A DNA stretch of 7,806 bases, from positions 1-7,806 of the forward strand of contig CAAEDZ010000244.1 of NCBI GenBank assembly GCA_900754775.1, written 5' to 3'. This stretch comes from Clostridia bacterium. Its GTDB lineage: Bacteria > Bacillota_A > Clostridia > Christensenellales > Aristaeellaceae. Both the position numbers and the translations under genes were made by a program. The notes under the pieces were generated by a model. The model did no database searches and was not told the origin of the DNA. It saw nothing but the letters and a program-made list of their open reading frames with translations. Positions 1 to 6,130 of this stretch are shown piece by piece. The number at the start of each line of letters is the position of its first letter. Position 1 is the stretch's first letter.

Positions 1-602
1 CCGCGCTGGAAGGTCACGGACACGCCGCCGTCCGCCGTGGCCCAGGCTGTGGCCCGGCCCGGCGCGCCGCCCTCCTCCGAAAGCACGTCCATCACCAGCG
101 TAAAGCCGGATGCGTCTGCGCCCAGCATCGGCGCATCGTCCGTGGGTCCTGCGCGCAGGGACAGCGAGGCGATCAGCGCCTCCACTTCCCCGTCCAGCCG
201 CTCCGCGCCCGTTTCCGGCACGGCGATCATGATGCTGAAAAAGAAGCCCTCTGCCTCCACGGCGAGAAAGTCCCACTGGCTGCCCGCGTCTGTGTAACGC
301 CAGCGCCTTGCCTGCGCCGCGCCGAGGTCGATGTCCTCCATGCGCTCGTAGGTCAGGTCGCCGCCTGCCTCCTCGGGGGTGAGGAGGGCGTAGCCGCTCT
401 CTTCCCCGTAGCCTACGGCGTAGAGGGAGACGTCTCCCCTGTGGGCGATCTTCTCGTATTCGTAGAAGCCGTTTTGCAGGCGGTAGCCGTCGGTTTCCAC
501 GGTCTCAAAATCGCCGTGGAGCCACAGAAGCCCTTCTTCCTCCGCCATCGCGCCGCCAAACAGCAGCAAGAGGGCGAGCAGGGCGCACAAAAGCCGCCTC
601 AT
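1..602 (-). CDS. Secreted protein of unknown function, third gene of the met operon (partial, 3' end beyond window)
   Basis: Reading the minus strand from an ATG at 602, the frame stays open for 200 codons to the left edge, so the C-terminus is missing. The first 20 residues are a clear type I signal peptide: MRRLL, a Leu-rich core, then AMA before EEEG, predicting cleavage after residue 20 and export. The only Cys is at residue 6, in the signal peptide, so there is no lipobox. Residues about 25-150 look like one compact alpha/beta module rich in Tyr, Glu and Gly, ending in a helix-like segment ([12 protein letters not shown]) of a type often closing PsbP/MOG1-like domains; that likeness is only a suggestion. 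A second segment seems to start near residue 165. The ATG overlaps the metA stop codon as ATGA and has no evident Shine-Dalgarno sequence, which points to translational coupling with metA. I do not recognise the family and assign no function. Confidence 0.8.
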   Translation of the reverse strand, partial: MRRLLCALLALLLLFGGAMAEEEGLLWLHGDFETVETDGYRLQNGFYEYEKIAHRGDVSLYAVGYGEESGYALLTPEEAGGDLTYERMEDIDLGAAQARRWRYTDAGSQWDFLAVEAEGFFFSIMIAVPETGAERLDGEVEALIASLSLRAGPTDDAPMLGADASGFTLVMDVLSEEGGAPGRATAWATADGGVSVTFQR

Positions 603-1516
603 TGGATGGTGCTGATGTCGTAGGGCGTGGTCTGGTACACGAAGTAGTTTAGCCAGTTCGAGTACAGCAGATGCGCGTGCGCCCGCCACGTCACCAGCGG
701 TTCCCGGCGCTCGTCGTTCTCCGGGAAGTAGTTTTTCGGCACTTCGATGCTCCTGCCCGCGTCGCGGTCGCGCAGATATTCGCGCCTGAGCGTGTCCGGG
801 TCGTACTCCGGGTGGCCGGTGATGAAGATCTGCCGCCCGTGGCGGGTGGAAACGGCGAACACGCCGGCTTCCTCGGACGAGGCGAGTATGCGCAGCGCCT
901 CCACCTGCTCGATCTCCTCGCGCAAAACGGTGGTGTGGCGCGAGTGCGGCACCATGAAGGTATCGTCAAAGCCGCGCAGGAGGATGGAGCGGGCGTAGTC
1001 CCGCTGGTGGGGGAAGACGCCGAAGAGCTTCCTGGGAAGGGGGTGCTTTTCCACGCCGAAGTGGTAGTAAAGCCCCGCCTGCGCGCCCCAGCAGACGTGG
1101 AAGGTGGAATGGACGTGCGTTTTCGACCATTCCATGATTTTGCACAATTCGTCCCAGTATTCCACCTCTTCAAATTTGAGGTGTTCCACCGGCGCGCCGG
1201 TGATGATGAGGCCGTCGAAGCGCTCATCCTTTACGTCCTCAAAGGTCTTGTAGAAGGAGAGCAGGTGTTCGGGGCTGACGTTTTTCGCCTCGTGGGTGCT
1301 GGTGTGCAGAAGGGTAAGCTCCACCTGCAAGGGCGTGTTGCCCAGAAGCCGCGCGAACTGCGTCTCGGTGACGATCTTCGTGGGCATGAGGTTGAGAAGC
1401 GCGATCTGCAAAGGGCGGATGTCCTGCGTCAGCGCCCGCGTCTCGGTGATGACGAATATGTTCTCCCCCAGCAACGTCTCCGTCGCCGGCAGGGCGTTGG
1501 GTATCTTGATGGGCAT
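599..1516 (-). CDS. metAA: Homoserine O-acetyltransferase (MetA family)
   Basis: A full-length 305-residue member of the MetA/HTS family, close to the usual 300-310 residues. It acylates the hydroxyl of L-homoserine, the first committed step of methionine synthesis, in the cytoplasm. The catalytic residues fall at the same numbers as in characterised MetA proteins: nucleophile Cys142 ([10 protein letters not shown]), His235 and Glu237 (TGHPEYD). Residue 111 ([10 protein letters not shown]) is Glu. In this family Glu111 has been linked to acetyl-CoA use and Gly111 to succinyl-CoA use, so the product is most likely O-acetyl-L-homoserine. This agrees with the MetY sulfhydrylase gene just upstream. 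The start follows the metY stop by 11 bp and is preceded by GAGGAGG at good spacing; the stop overlaps the next gene by ATGA. Some databases would still label it homoserine O-succinyltransferase by family name. Confidence 0.95.
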   Translation of the reverse strand: MPIKIPNALPATETLLGENIFVITETRALTQDIRPLQIALLNLMPTKIVTETQFARLLGNTPLQVELTLLHTSTHEAKNVSPEHLLSFYKTFEDVKDERFDGLIITGAPVEHLKFEEVEYWDELCKIMEWSKTHVHSTFHVCWGAQAGLYYHFGVEKHPLPRKLFGVFPHQRDYARSILLRGFDDTFMVPHSRHTTVLREEIEQVEALRILASSEEAGVFAVSTRHGRQIFITGHPEYDPDTLRREYLRDRDAGRSIEVPKNYFPENDERREPLVTWRAHAHLLYSNWLNYFVYQTTPYDISTIQ

Positions 1517-1527
1517 GGGCGGCCTCC

Positions 1528-2796
1528 TCAGATCTTATTGAACGCCTGTTCGAGGTCTTCGAGGATGTCCTCGATGTTCTCAATGCCCACCGAGAGGCGC
1601 ACGAGGTCGGCGCTGATGCCCGCGTCCACGAGCTGTTCATCGGTGAGCTGGCGGTGGGTGGTGCTGGCCGGGTGCAGAACGCTGGTGCGCGCATCGGCCA
1701 CGTGGACGACGATCTGCGCAAGGCGCAGGCTGTCCATGAACCGCATGGCCGCCTCGCGCCCGCCCTTGACGCCAAAGGAGACCACGCCGCACACGCCCCT
1801 GGGCAGGTACTTTTGCGCCAAATCGTGCTGGGGCGAGGAGGCAAGGCCGGGGTAGTTGACCCACGAGACCTTGGGGTGCTTTTCCAGATATTCGGCCACG
1901 GCCTGGGCGTTTTCGCAGTGCCTCTCCATGCGCACGGCCAGCGATTCCAGGCCCAGGTTGAGGATGAAGGCGGCGATGGGCTGCGGCGTGCAGCCAAAAT
2001 CGCGCATCAGCTGGGCGCGGGCTTTGTTGATGTAGGCGGCGCGACCAAAGCTCTTTGTGTAGACGACGCCGTGGTAGCTCTCGTCCGGCTCGGTCAGCTC
2101 GGGGTACTTGCCGGCCTTTTCCCAGTCGAACTTGCCGCTGTCAACGATGCAGCCGCCCACCACGCTGGCGTGGCCGTCCATGTACTTGGTGGTGGAGTGG
2201 GTGACGATGTCGCAGCCGAACTCGATGGGGCGGCAGAGAACCGGCGTGGGGAAGGTGTTGTCGATGACGAGGGGCACATCGTGGGCGTGGGCGATATGCG
2301 CCAGCCGCTCGATGTCGCAGACGATCAGCGCCGGGTTGGCCACCGTTTCGCCAAACACCAGCCGCGTGCGGCCGTCGATGAGGGCGGAAATTTCCGCGTC
2401 CGTGGCCTCGGGGGTGAAAAAGCGCGTTTCGATGCCCAGGCGCTTGAGCGTGAAGGCAAAGAGGTTGATGGTGCCGCCGTAGATGGCCGAGGAACAGACG
2501 ATGTTGTCCCCCGCCGAGGCGATGTTCAGCACCGCCAGCAGGTTCGCCGCCTGCCCGGAGGAGGTGAGCATGGCGCCCACGCCGCCCTCCAGCGCGGCGA
2601 TCTTTTCCTCGACCATCTCCACCGTGGGGTTGGAGATGCGCGTATACATGTGGCCGGGCACGGTCAGGTCAAAGAGCTTGCCCAGATGCTCGGCGGAATC
2701 GTATTTATAGGTCGTGCTTTGGTAGATGGGCAGGATGCGCGGCTGGCCGTTTTCCGGCTGGTAGCCCGCCTGCACGCACTTGGTCTCGATGCGCAT
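1528..2796 (-). CDS. metY: O-acetylhomoserine sulfhydrylase (MetY-type, PLP-dependent)
   Basis: A 422-residue enzyme of the Cys/Met metabolism PLP-dependent family, making L-homocysteine from O-acetyl-L-homoserine and sulfide in the cytoplasm. Visible landmarks are YTRISNPT (Tyr51 and Arg53, binding the cofactor phosphate of the neighbouring subunit), SSGQAA (80-84), Asp179 in VIDNTF (pyridine nitrogen contact) and Lys204 in [10 protein letters not shown], the Schiff-base lysine. Length and the insert around residues 218-250 ([23 protein letters not shown] starts near here) match MetY/MetZ-like sulfhydrylases of about 425-430 residues rather than cystathionine gamma-synthase of about 380. The ATG at 2796 is preceded by GGGAGG at 10 nt. 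It is the first gene of the minus-strand operon, followed by metA after 11 bp. A cystathionine gamma-synthase or gamma-lyase role is the main alternative, but the acetyl-type MetA favours direct sulfhydrylation. Confidence 0.93.
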   Translation of the reverse strand: MRIETKCVQAGYQPENGQPRILPIYQSTTYKYDSAEHLGKLFDLTVPGHMYTRISNPTVEMVEEKIAALEGGVGAMLTSSGQAANLLAVLNIASAGDNIVCSSAIYGGTINLFAFTLKRLGIETRFFTPEATDAEISALIDGRTRLVFGETVANPALIVCDIERLAHIAHAHDVPLVIDNTFPTPVLCRPIEFGCDIVTHSTTKYMDGHASVVGGCIVDSGKFDWEKAGKYPELTEPDESYHGVVYTKSFGRAAYINKARAQLMRDFGCTPQPIAAFILNLGLESLAVRMERHCENAQAVAEYLEKHPKVSWVNYPGLASSPQHDLAQKYLPRGVCGVVSFGVKGGREAAMRFMDSLRLAQIVVHVADARTSVLHPASTTHRQLTDEQLVDAGISADLVRLSVGIENIEDILEDLEQAFNKI

Positions 2797-2800
2797 GGAT

Positions 2801-2817
2801 ATACGCCTCCCGCATAT
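2801..2817 (-). promoter_or_regulatory. metY ribosome binding site held in a small hairpin
   Basis: In the RNA, AUAUGC (2817-2812) can pair with GCGUAU (2806-2801), including one G-U pair, leaving GGGAG as the loop. The loop plus the first G of the 3' arm is the Shine-Dalgarno sequence GGGAGG of metY. The stem is weak (four of six pairs are A-U or G-U), so it may only modestly affect initiation. Confidence 0.4.
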
Positions 2818-2829
2818 TTATTCCCAAAC

Positions 2830-2847
2830 GCCGCCAGTGCCGGCGGC
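2830..2847 (-). other. Hairpin in the metY leader
   Basis: The leader RNA contains GCCGCC, a 6-nt loop, and GGCGGC: a perfect 6-bp GC-only stem. It has no U-run after it, so it is not an intrinsic terminator as it stands. It lies between the inferred start point and the ribosome binding site. Confidence 0.5.
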
Positions 2848-2869
2848 CCGCGATGCTTGTCCAAATAAC

Positions 2870-2898
2870 ATTTTAACGCACCGCCGCGCCGATGTCAA
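2870..2898 (-). promoter_or_regulatory. Sigma-A type promoter of the metY-metA operon
   Basis: On the minus strand a perfect -35 box TTGACA (2898-2893) is separated by exactly 17 bp from a good -10 box TAAAAT (2875-2870). Transcription would begin near 2863, giving a leader of about 67 nt before the metY ATG. This is the best promoter match in the window. The start point is inferred, not seen. Confidence 0.8.
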
Positions 2899-2962
2899 CG
2901 CCCGCGCGGGGGCAAAGTGGAAGAATTTCGCGGCAAAGCCGGGCAAAAGCGTGACGGCGCAC

Positions 2963-2983
2963 GCATATGCTTTTTGCGTATGC
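2963..2983 (+). other. Hairpin just upstream of the carboxypeptidase ribosome binding site
   Basis: GCATATGC (2963-2970) and GCGTATGC (2976-2983) form an 8-bp RNA stem with one U-G pair and a UUUUU loop. It ends three bases before the G-rich Shine-Dalgarno stretch (2986-2994). There is no following T-run, so it is not a terminator for plus-strand transcription. It may belong to the leader of the downstream gene; no convincing plus-strand -35/-10 pair was found in 2797-2960. Confidence 0.45.
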
Positions 2984-3001
2984 TTGGGGGAGGGAAGCGC
3001 C

Positions 3002-4123
3002 GTGAAGAGGATCATCTGCATATTGCTTTTCCTGCTCTTTCTGCCCCTGGGCGCGGGAGAGGGCGCGGCGGCGGCGCTGTCCGTGGCCGCCAAAGGTGCG
3101 GTGCTGATCGACGCGCAGAGCGGCCGCGTACTCTTTGGCCAGAACGAGAACGAGCGCTTCCCCATGGCCTCGACCACGAAGATCATGACCGCGCTGCTGG
3201 CGCTGGAGAACTGCGCGCTGGACGAGGAAGTGACGGCCTCCGAAAACGCCAGCGGCGTGCCGGGCACGTCCATCTATCTGGGCGTGGGCGAGACATTGAC
3301 CATGGAGGAGATGCTCTACGGGCTGCTTCTGCGCAGCGGCAACGACGCCGCCGTCGCCATCGCCGAGCATGTGTCCGGCAGCGCGGAGGATTTCGCGGCG
3401 CGAATGAACGCGCGCGCGGCGGAACTGGGCGCGGACGCGCATTTTGTCAACCCCCACGGCCTCGACGCCGACGGCCACGAGGCCAGCGCCCTCGCCCTCG
3501 CCCGCATCTTCCGGCAGGCGATGCAAAACGGGGACTTCCGCCGCATCACCGGCACAAAGAAGACCACCATCCCCTGGGTGGGCAACGACTTTTCCCGCGT
3601 GCTGGTAAGCAAAAACCGCCTGCTCACGACCTATGCGGGCGCGACCGGCGGCAAGACCGGCTATACCTCGGACGCGGGGCGCTGCCTCGTGTTTTCCGCC
3701 GAGCGCGAGGGCATGGAGCTGATCGGCGTGGTGCTTTCCTGCCCAAACTGGTTTGTCGAGGCCGAGCGCATGCTCGACTGGGGCTTTGCAAACTACCATC
3801 CGGAAACGCCGCTTTCCGCCGGGGAACTTGCCTGCGAAGCCGCCGTGGAGGGCGGCATGGCGAACGCGGTGACGGCGGTGGCGGAAGGCGGTCTCGCCGC
3901 CGCCGTGAGCGAGGGCGAGACATGGCGCGTGGAGTACGACTTCCCCGGCGGCGTGCGCGCGCCTGTCGTAAAAGGGGAAGCGATCGGCACGGCGACCCTG
4001 TATATAGAAGGAACGCCCGCGGCGCAAACGGCGCTGCTGGCGGGGGAGGATGTGGAAAGCCGCGGCCTTGCAAGCGCGCTGAAACGGCTGTTCACGCGCT
4101 GGGCGCTGCTGTTTGCAACCTGA
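3002..4123 (+). CDS. dacF: D-alanyl-D-alanine carboxypeptidase, PBP5/DacF family (serine peptidase S11)
   Basis: A 373-residue exported penicillin-binding protein that removes the terminal D-Ala from peptidoglycan stem pentapeptides. The start is taken as GTG at 3002: GGAGGG lies 7 nt upstream and a signal peptide (VKRIICILLFLLFLPLGAG, then AAAA) follows at once, while the longer open frame upstream lacks such features. All three active-site motifs are present: Ser57-Thr-Thr-Lys60 (nucleophile and general base), Ser112-Gly-Asn114, and Lys218-Thr-Gly220. Residues about 265-350 have the short beta-rich pattern of a PBP5 C-terminal domain. The end (RGLASALKRLFTRWALLFAT) is a basic/hydrophobic amphipathic helix typical of membrane-anchored members. 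It is transcribed divergently from the met operon and is separated from pstS by 193 bp, so it is probably its own unit. dacF, dacA and dacB members are hard to separate by sequence alone; the symbol is tentative. Confidence 0.93.
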   Translation: MKRIICILLFLLFLPLGAGEGAAAALSVAAKGAVLIDAQSGRVLFGQNENERFPMASTTKIMTALLALENCALDEEVTASENASGVPGTSIYLGVGETLTMEEMLYGLLLRSGNDAAVAIAEHVSGSAEDFAARMNARAAELGADAHFVNPHGLDADGHEASALALARIFRQAMQNGDFRRITGTKKTTIPWVGNDFSRVLVSKNRLLTTYAGATGGKTGYTSDAGRCLVFSAEREGMELIGVVLSCPNWFVEAERMLDWGFANYHPETPLSAGELACEAAVEGGMANAVTAVAEGGLAAAVSEGETWRVEYDFPGGVRAPVVKGEAIGTATLYIEGTPAAQTALLAGEDVESRGLASALKRLFTRWALLFAT

Positions 4124-4129
4124 AATTTG

Positions 4130-4160
4130 CCCGCACTTTTCACTTGTGACAGGCGGGTTT
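4130..4160 (+). terminator. Possible weak terminator after the carboxypeptidase gene
   Basis: Seven bases after the stop codon, CCCGC (4130-4134) can pair with GCGGG (4153-4157), and an inner TCAC/GTGA stem (4140-4149) fits inside, followed by only TTT. The stem is interrupted and the T-run short, so termination may be partial and some read-through into the phosphate operon is possible. Confidence 0.3.
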
Positions 4161-4194
4161 CGCGCCGGTAAACTTTCGCCGGGAGGGCCCTGTT

Positions 4195-4258
4195 TTCAAT
4201 AGATTTAACCTGTTCAAGATAATTCGCCGACAACCTTCCAACGTTGGCATGCTATTCT
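4195..4258 (+). promoter_or_regulatory. Candidate pstS promoter region with possible PhoP-type sites
   Basis: An extended -10 element, TGCTATTCT (4250-4258), sits 58 bp before the pstS ATG and has no good -35 box, as expected for an activator-dependent promoter. Upstream, TT-starting hexamers occur at 4195 (TTCAAT), 4205 (TTAACC), 4213 (TTCAAG) and 4223 (TTCGCC), 8-10 bp apart on the coding strand; tandem TT-rich hexamers at about one helical turn are the pattern of PhoP boxes in Gram-positive bacteria. An alternative promoter is TTTCAA (4194-4199) with GATAAT (4218-4223), 18 bp apart. Both readings are inference from weak matches. Confidence 0.35.
4238..4247 (+). promoter_or_regulatory. 10-bp perfect palindrome in the pstS promoter region
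   Basis: CCAACGTTGG is a perfect 10-bp inverted repeat placed just upstream of the extended -10 element (4250-4258). Its position would suit an operator, but a 10-bp palindrome is short and may be chance. Confidence 0.3.
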
Positions 4259-4279
4259 TTCGCCGTGGCAAGGAAAGAA
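4255..4279 (+). other. Hairpin in the pstS leader
   Basis: TTCTTTC (4255-4261) pairs perfectly with GAAAGAA (4273-4279) across an 11-nt loop. The stem begins inside the proposed -10 element, so most of it would be transcribed only if the start point lies upstream, for example from the GATAAT box at 4218. Confidence 0.3.
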
Positions 4280-4316
4280 CAAATTGCCCCAACAAAGAAA
4301 GGTTTGGTGAATTGTA

Positions 4317-5150
4317 ATGAAGAAGCTGTTTGCCATCGTTCTGGCTCTGGCGCTCACCTGCGCGGTCGCGTTCGCGGCTGAGGGCACCATCACCGTCATG
4401 TCCCGCGAGGACGGTTCCGGCACGCGCGTCGCGTTCGTCGAGCTGACCGGCGTCGAGCAGGACGATGTTGACATGACCACCGTGGACGCGGTCATCACCA
4501 ACTCCACCGCCGTCATGCTCACCTCCGTGGCCGGCGACCCCGCCGCCATCGGCTACGTCTCCATGGGCTCCCTGAATGAGACCGTCAAGGCCGTCTCCGT
4601 CGATGGCAACGCCGCCACCGTCGAAGGCATCAAGGACGGCTCCTACACGCTGGCCCGTCCCTTCGTCGTGACCACCTACGGCGAGGTCGGCGAGATCGCC
4701 CAGGACCTGCTCAACTACATCATGTCCGCTGAAGGTCAGGCCATCATCAACGAGGAAGGCTACATCGCCATCGACGACGCCGCCGAGGCCTACACCGCCG
4801 CTGGCGTGTCCGGCGAGATCACCGTGGGCGGCTCCTCTTCCGTGACCCCCGTCATGGAGAAGCTGGCCGAGGCTTACATGGCCCTCAACCCCGACGTGAC
4901 CGTGGTCGTGCAGCAGTCTGACTCCACCACCGGCGTCACCGGCACCATCGAAGGCACCGTGGACCTGGGCATGGCCTCCCGCGCCCTCAAGGCTGAGGAA
5001 GAGGAGCAGGGCGTCGTCGGCACCACCATCGCCATGGACGGCATCGCCGTGATCGTCAACCTCGAGAACGACACCGAGAACCTCACCACCGAGCAGATCA
5101 TGAACATCTACACCGGCGCCATCACCGATTGGAGCGAGCTGGCCGCGTAA
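4317..5150 (+). CDS. pstS: Phosphate ABC transporter substrate-binding protein, apparently circularly permuted PstS
   Basis: A 277-residue exported phosphate-binding protein feeding the PstCAB transporter encoded downstream. A signal peptide (MKKLFAIVLALALTCAVAFA) precedes AEG; Cys15 is not in a good lipobox (ALTC). The segment order is unusual. Residues 24-152 (SREDGSGTR, NSTAVMLTSVAGDPAAIGYVSMGSL, SYTLARPFVV, FIM-like YIMSAEGQAIINEEGYI) match what is normally the C-terminal part of PstS. Residues 166-275 (GEITVGGSSSVTPVMEKLAE, QQSDSTTGVTG, DLGMASRALK, IAMDGIAVIVN, IYTGAITDWSEL) match what is normally the N-terminal part. R30, D32, S34, G35 and T36 fit the phosphate-contact loop known from E. 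coli PstS (Arg135 to Thr141). The start is supported by the signal peptide and GGTGA 6 nt upstream, with AAAGG further out. Codons end mostly in C (ACC, GTC, GCC, TCC), suggesting high expression. Confidence 0.92.
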   Translation: MKKLFAIVLALALTCAVAFAAEGTITVMSREDGSGTRVAFVELTGVEQDDVDMTTVDAVITNSTAVMLTSVAGDPAAIGYVSMGSLNETVKAVSVDGNAATVEGIKDGSYTLARPFVVTTYGEVGEIAQDLLNYIMSAEGQAIINEEGYIAIDDAAEAYTAAGVSGEITVGGSSSVTPVMEKLAEAYMALNPDVTVVVQQSDSTTGVTGTIEGTVDLGMASRALKAEEEEQGVVGTTIAMDGIAVIVNLENDTENLTTEQIMNIYTGAITDWSELAA

Positions 5151-5188
5151 GCTGCCCCACTCTGACAGGGCAATAGGTACTCATCAAA

Positions 5189-5214
5189 GCGCGGGGCGGC
5201 TTTCCGCCCCGCGC
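5189..5214 (+). other. Strong intercistronic hairpin between pstS and pstC
   Basis: GCGCGGGGCGG (5189-5199) pairs perfectly with CCGCCCCGCGC (5204-5214) around a CTTT loop: 11 bp, nearly all G-C. It is followed at once by AAGGAG, the pstC Shine-Dalgarno sequence, not by a T-run. It is therefore more likely an mRNA-stabilising or partial-attenuation element at the 3' end of the pstS message than a full terminator, a common way to keep binding protein above permease level. Confidence 0.75.
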
Positions 5215-5227
5215 AAGGAGCATGTAT

Positions 5228-6130
5228 ATGAGCAAAAACACCCATGAAATGGACGCCACCGGCGGACTCAAGGGCTTTCTCGCCCGGCGGCGCGAGGGGC
5301 TGATGCACGGCGTGTTCGCCGTGGCGGCCTGCGTGTCGATCATCTGCGTCATTCTGATCTGCGTGTTCCTGTTCGGCAACGCCATACCGACTTTGCGCGA
5401 GATCGGTCTGCTTGACTTCCTCAGCGGCACCACCTGGCGGCCCGGCAACGACATCTACGGCATTTTGCCGATGATCCTCGGCTCCATCTACGTCACCGCC
5501 GGCGCGCTGGTCGTGGGCGTGCCGATCGCGCTGCTTACCTCCATCTTCATGGCCCGCTTTTGCCCCAAGCGCATTTTGCGGCCGCTGACGGCGGCGGTCA
5601 ACCTGCTGGCGGGCATCCCCAGCGTGGTCTACGGCTTCTTCGGCCTTACAGTGATGGTGCCGATGGTGCGCGAGCATCTGGGCGGCAACGGCAACTCCAT
5701 GCTCACGGCTTCGCTTTTGCTGGGCATGATGATCTTGCCCACCATCATCGGCGTGGCGCTCTCCTCCATTCGCGCCGTGCCGGAATCCTACTATGAGGGC
5801 AGTCTGGCCCTCGGCGCCAGCCACGAGCGCAGCGTGTTCTTCGTGGTCTTCCCGGCGGCCAAGTCCGGTGTCATGGCCGGCGTCATCCTCGGCGTGGGCC
5901 GCGCCATCGGCGAAACGATGGCCGTCATCATGGTCGCGGGCAACCAGCCGCGCATGCCCAAGGGCATCCTCGAAGGCGTGCGCACGCTGACGACCAACAT
6001 CGTCATGGAGATGGGCTACGCCTCCGGCATGCACCGCGACGCGCTCATCGCCACTGCGGCGGTGCTGTTCGTGTTCATCCTCATCATCAACTTCTCGTTC
6101 TCGATGATGAAGAGGAGGTCGGAAAAATGA
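5228..6130 (+). CDS. pstC: Phosphate ABC transporter permease PstC
   Basis: A 300-residue inner-membrane permease subunit that pairs with PstA to form the phosphate channel. Start at ATG 5228 is preferred over the in-frame ATG at 5222, because AAGGAG (5215-5220) is 7 nt from the former and only 1 nt from the latter. Hydrophobic segments lie at about residues 28-50, 78-108, 123-147, 157-180, 208-236 and 272-293, six in all. The family motifs AGIPSVVYGFFGL (about 128-140) and the EAA loop YYEGSLALGASHERSVFFVVFP (starts near 188, with the conserved Gly at 196), then GRAIGETMAV (224-233), are intact; the EAA loop contacts the ATPase PstB. The stop overlaps the pstA start by ATGA. Confidence 0.96.
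   Translation: MSKNTHEMDATGGLKGFLARRREGLMHGVFAVAACVSIICVILICVFLFGNAIPTLREIGLLDFLSGTTWRPGNDIYGILPMILGSIYVTAGALVVGVPIALLTSIFMARFCPKRILRPLTAAVNLLAGIPSVVYGFFGLTVMVPMVREHLGGNGNSMLTASLLLGMMILPTIIGVALSSIRAVPESYYEGSLALGASHERSVFFVVFPAAKSGVMAGVILGVGRAIGETMAVIMVAGNQPRMPKGILEGVRTLTTNIVMEMGYASGMHRDALIATAAVLFVFILIINFSFSMMKRRSEK

Noticed and set aside
2797..2863. SAM riboswitch in the metY leader
   Set aside because: The leader is short and I could not place the conserved core of any SAM class; only simple hairpins are visible.
671..2868. Long plus-strand open frames of about 390-400 codons opposite metA and metY
   Set aside because: They lie antisense to well-supported enzymes, are rich in Arg, His, Gly and Ala with no known motif, and reflect the scarcity of stop codons in GC-rich DNA.
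2780..3001. Extended N-terminus for the carboxypeptidase starting at ATG 2780
   Set aside because: It would overlap the metY start on the other strand and place 74 odd residues before the signal peptide. GTG at 3002 has a good Shine-Dalgarno sequence and starts the signal peptide.
4317..5150. PstS order explained by a truncated tandem duplication or an assembly join
   Set aside because: Each block occurs once, the frame is intact, the signal peptide and ribosome binding site are in place and the ends meet at the exact normal junction; reads would still be needed to exclude an artefact fully.
5189..5214. Intrinsic terminator after pstS
   Set aside because: The stem is strong but is followed by AAGGAG rather than a T-run, and the rest of the operon depends on read-through.
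5222..5227. ATG at 5222 as the pstC start
   Set aside because: It is only 1 nt from AAGGAG; ATG at 5228 has the optimal 7-nt spacing and loses just two residues.
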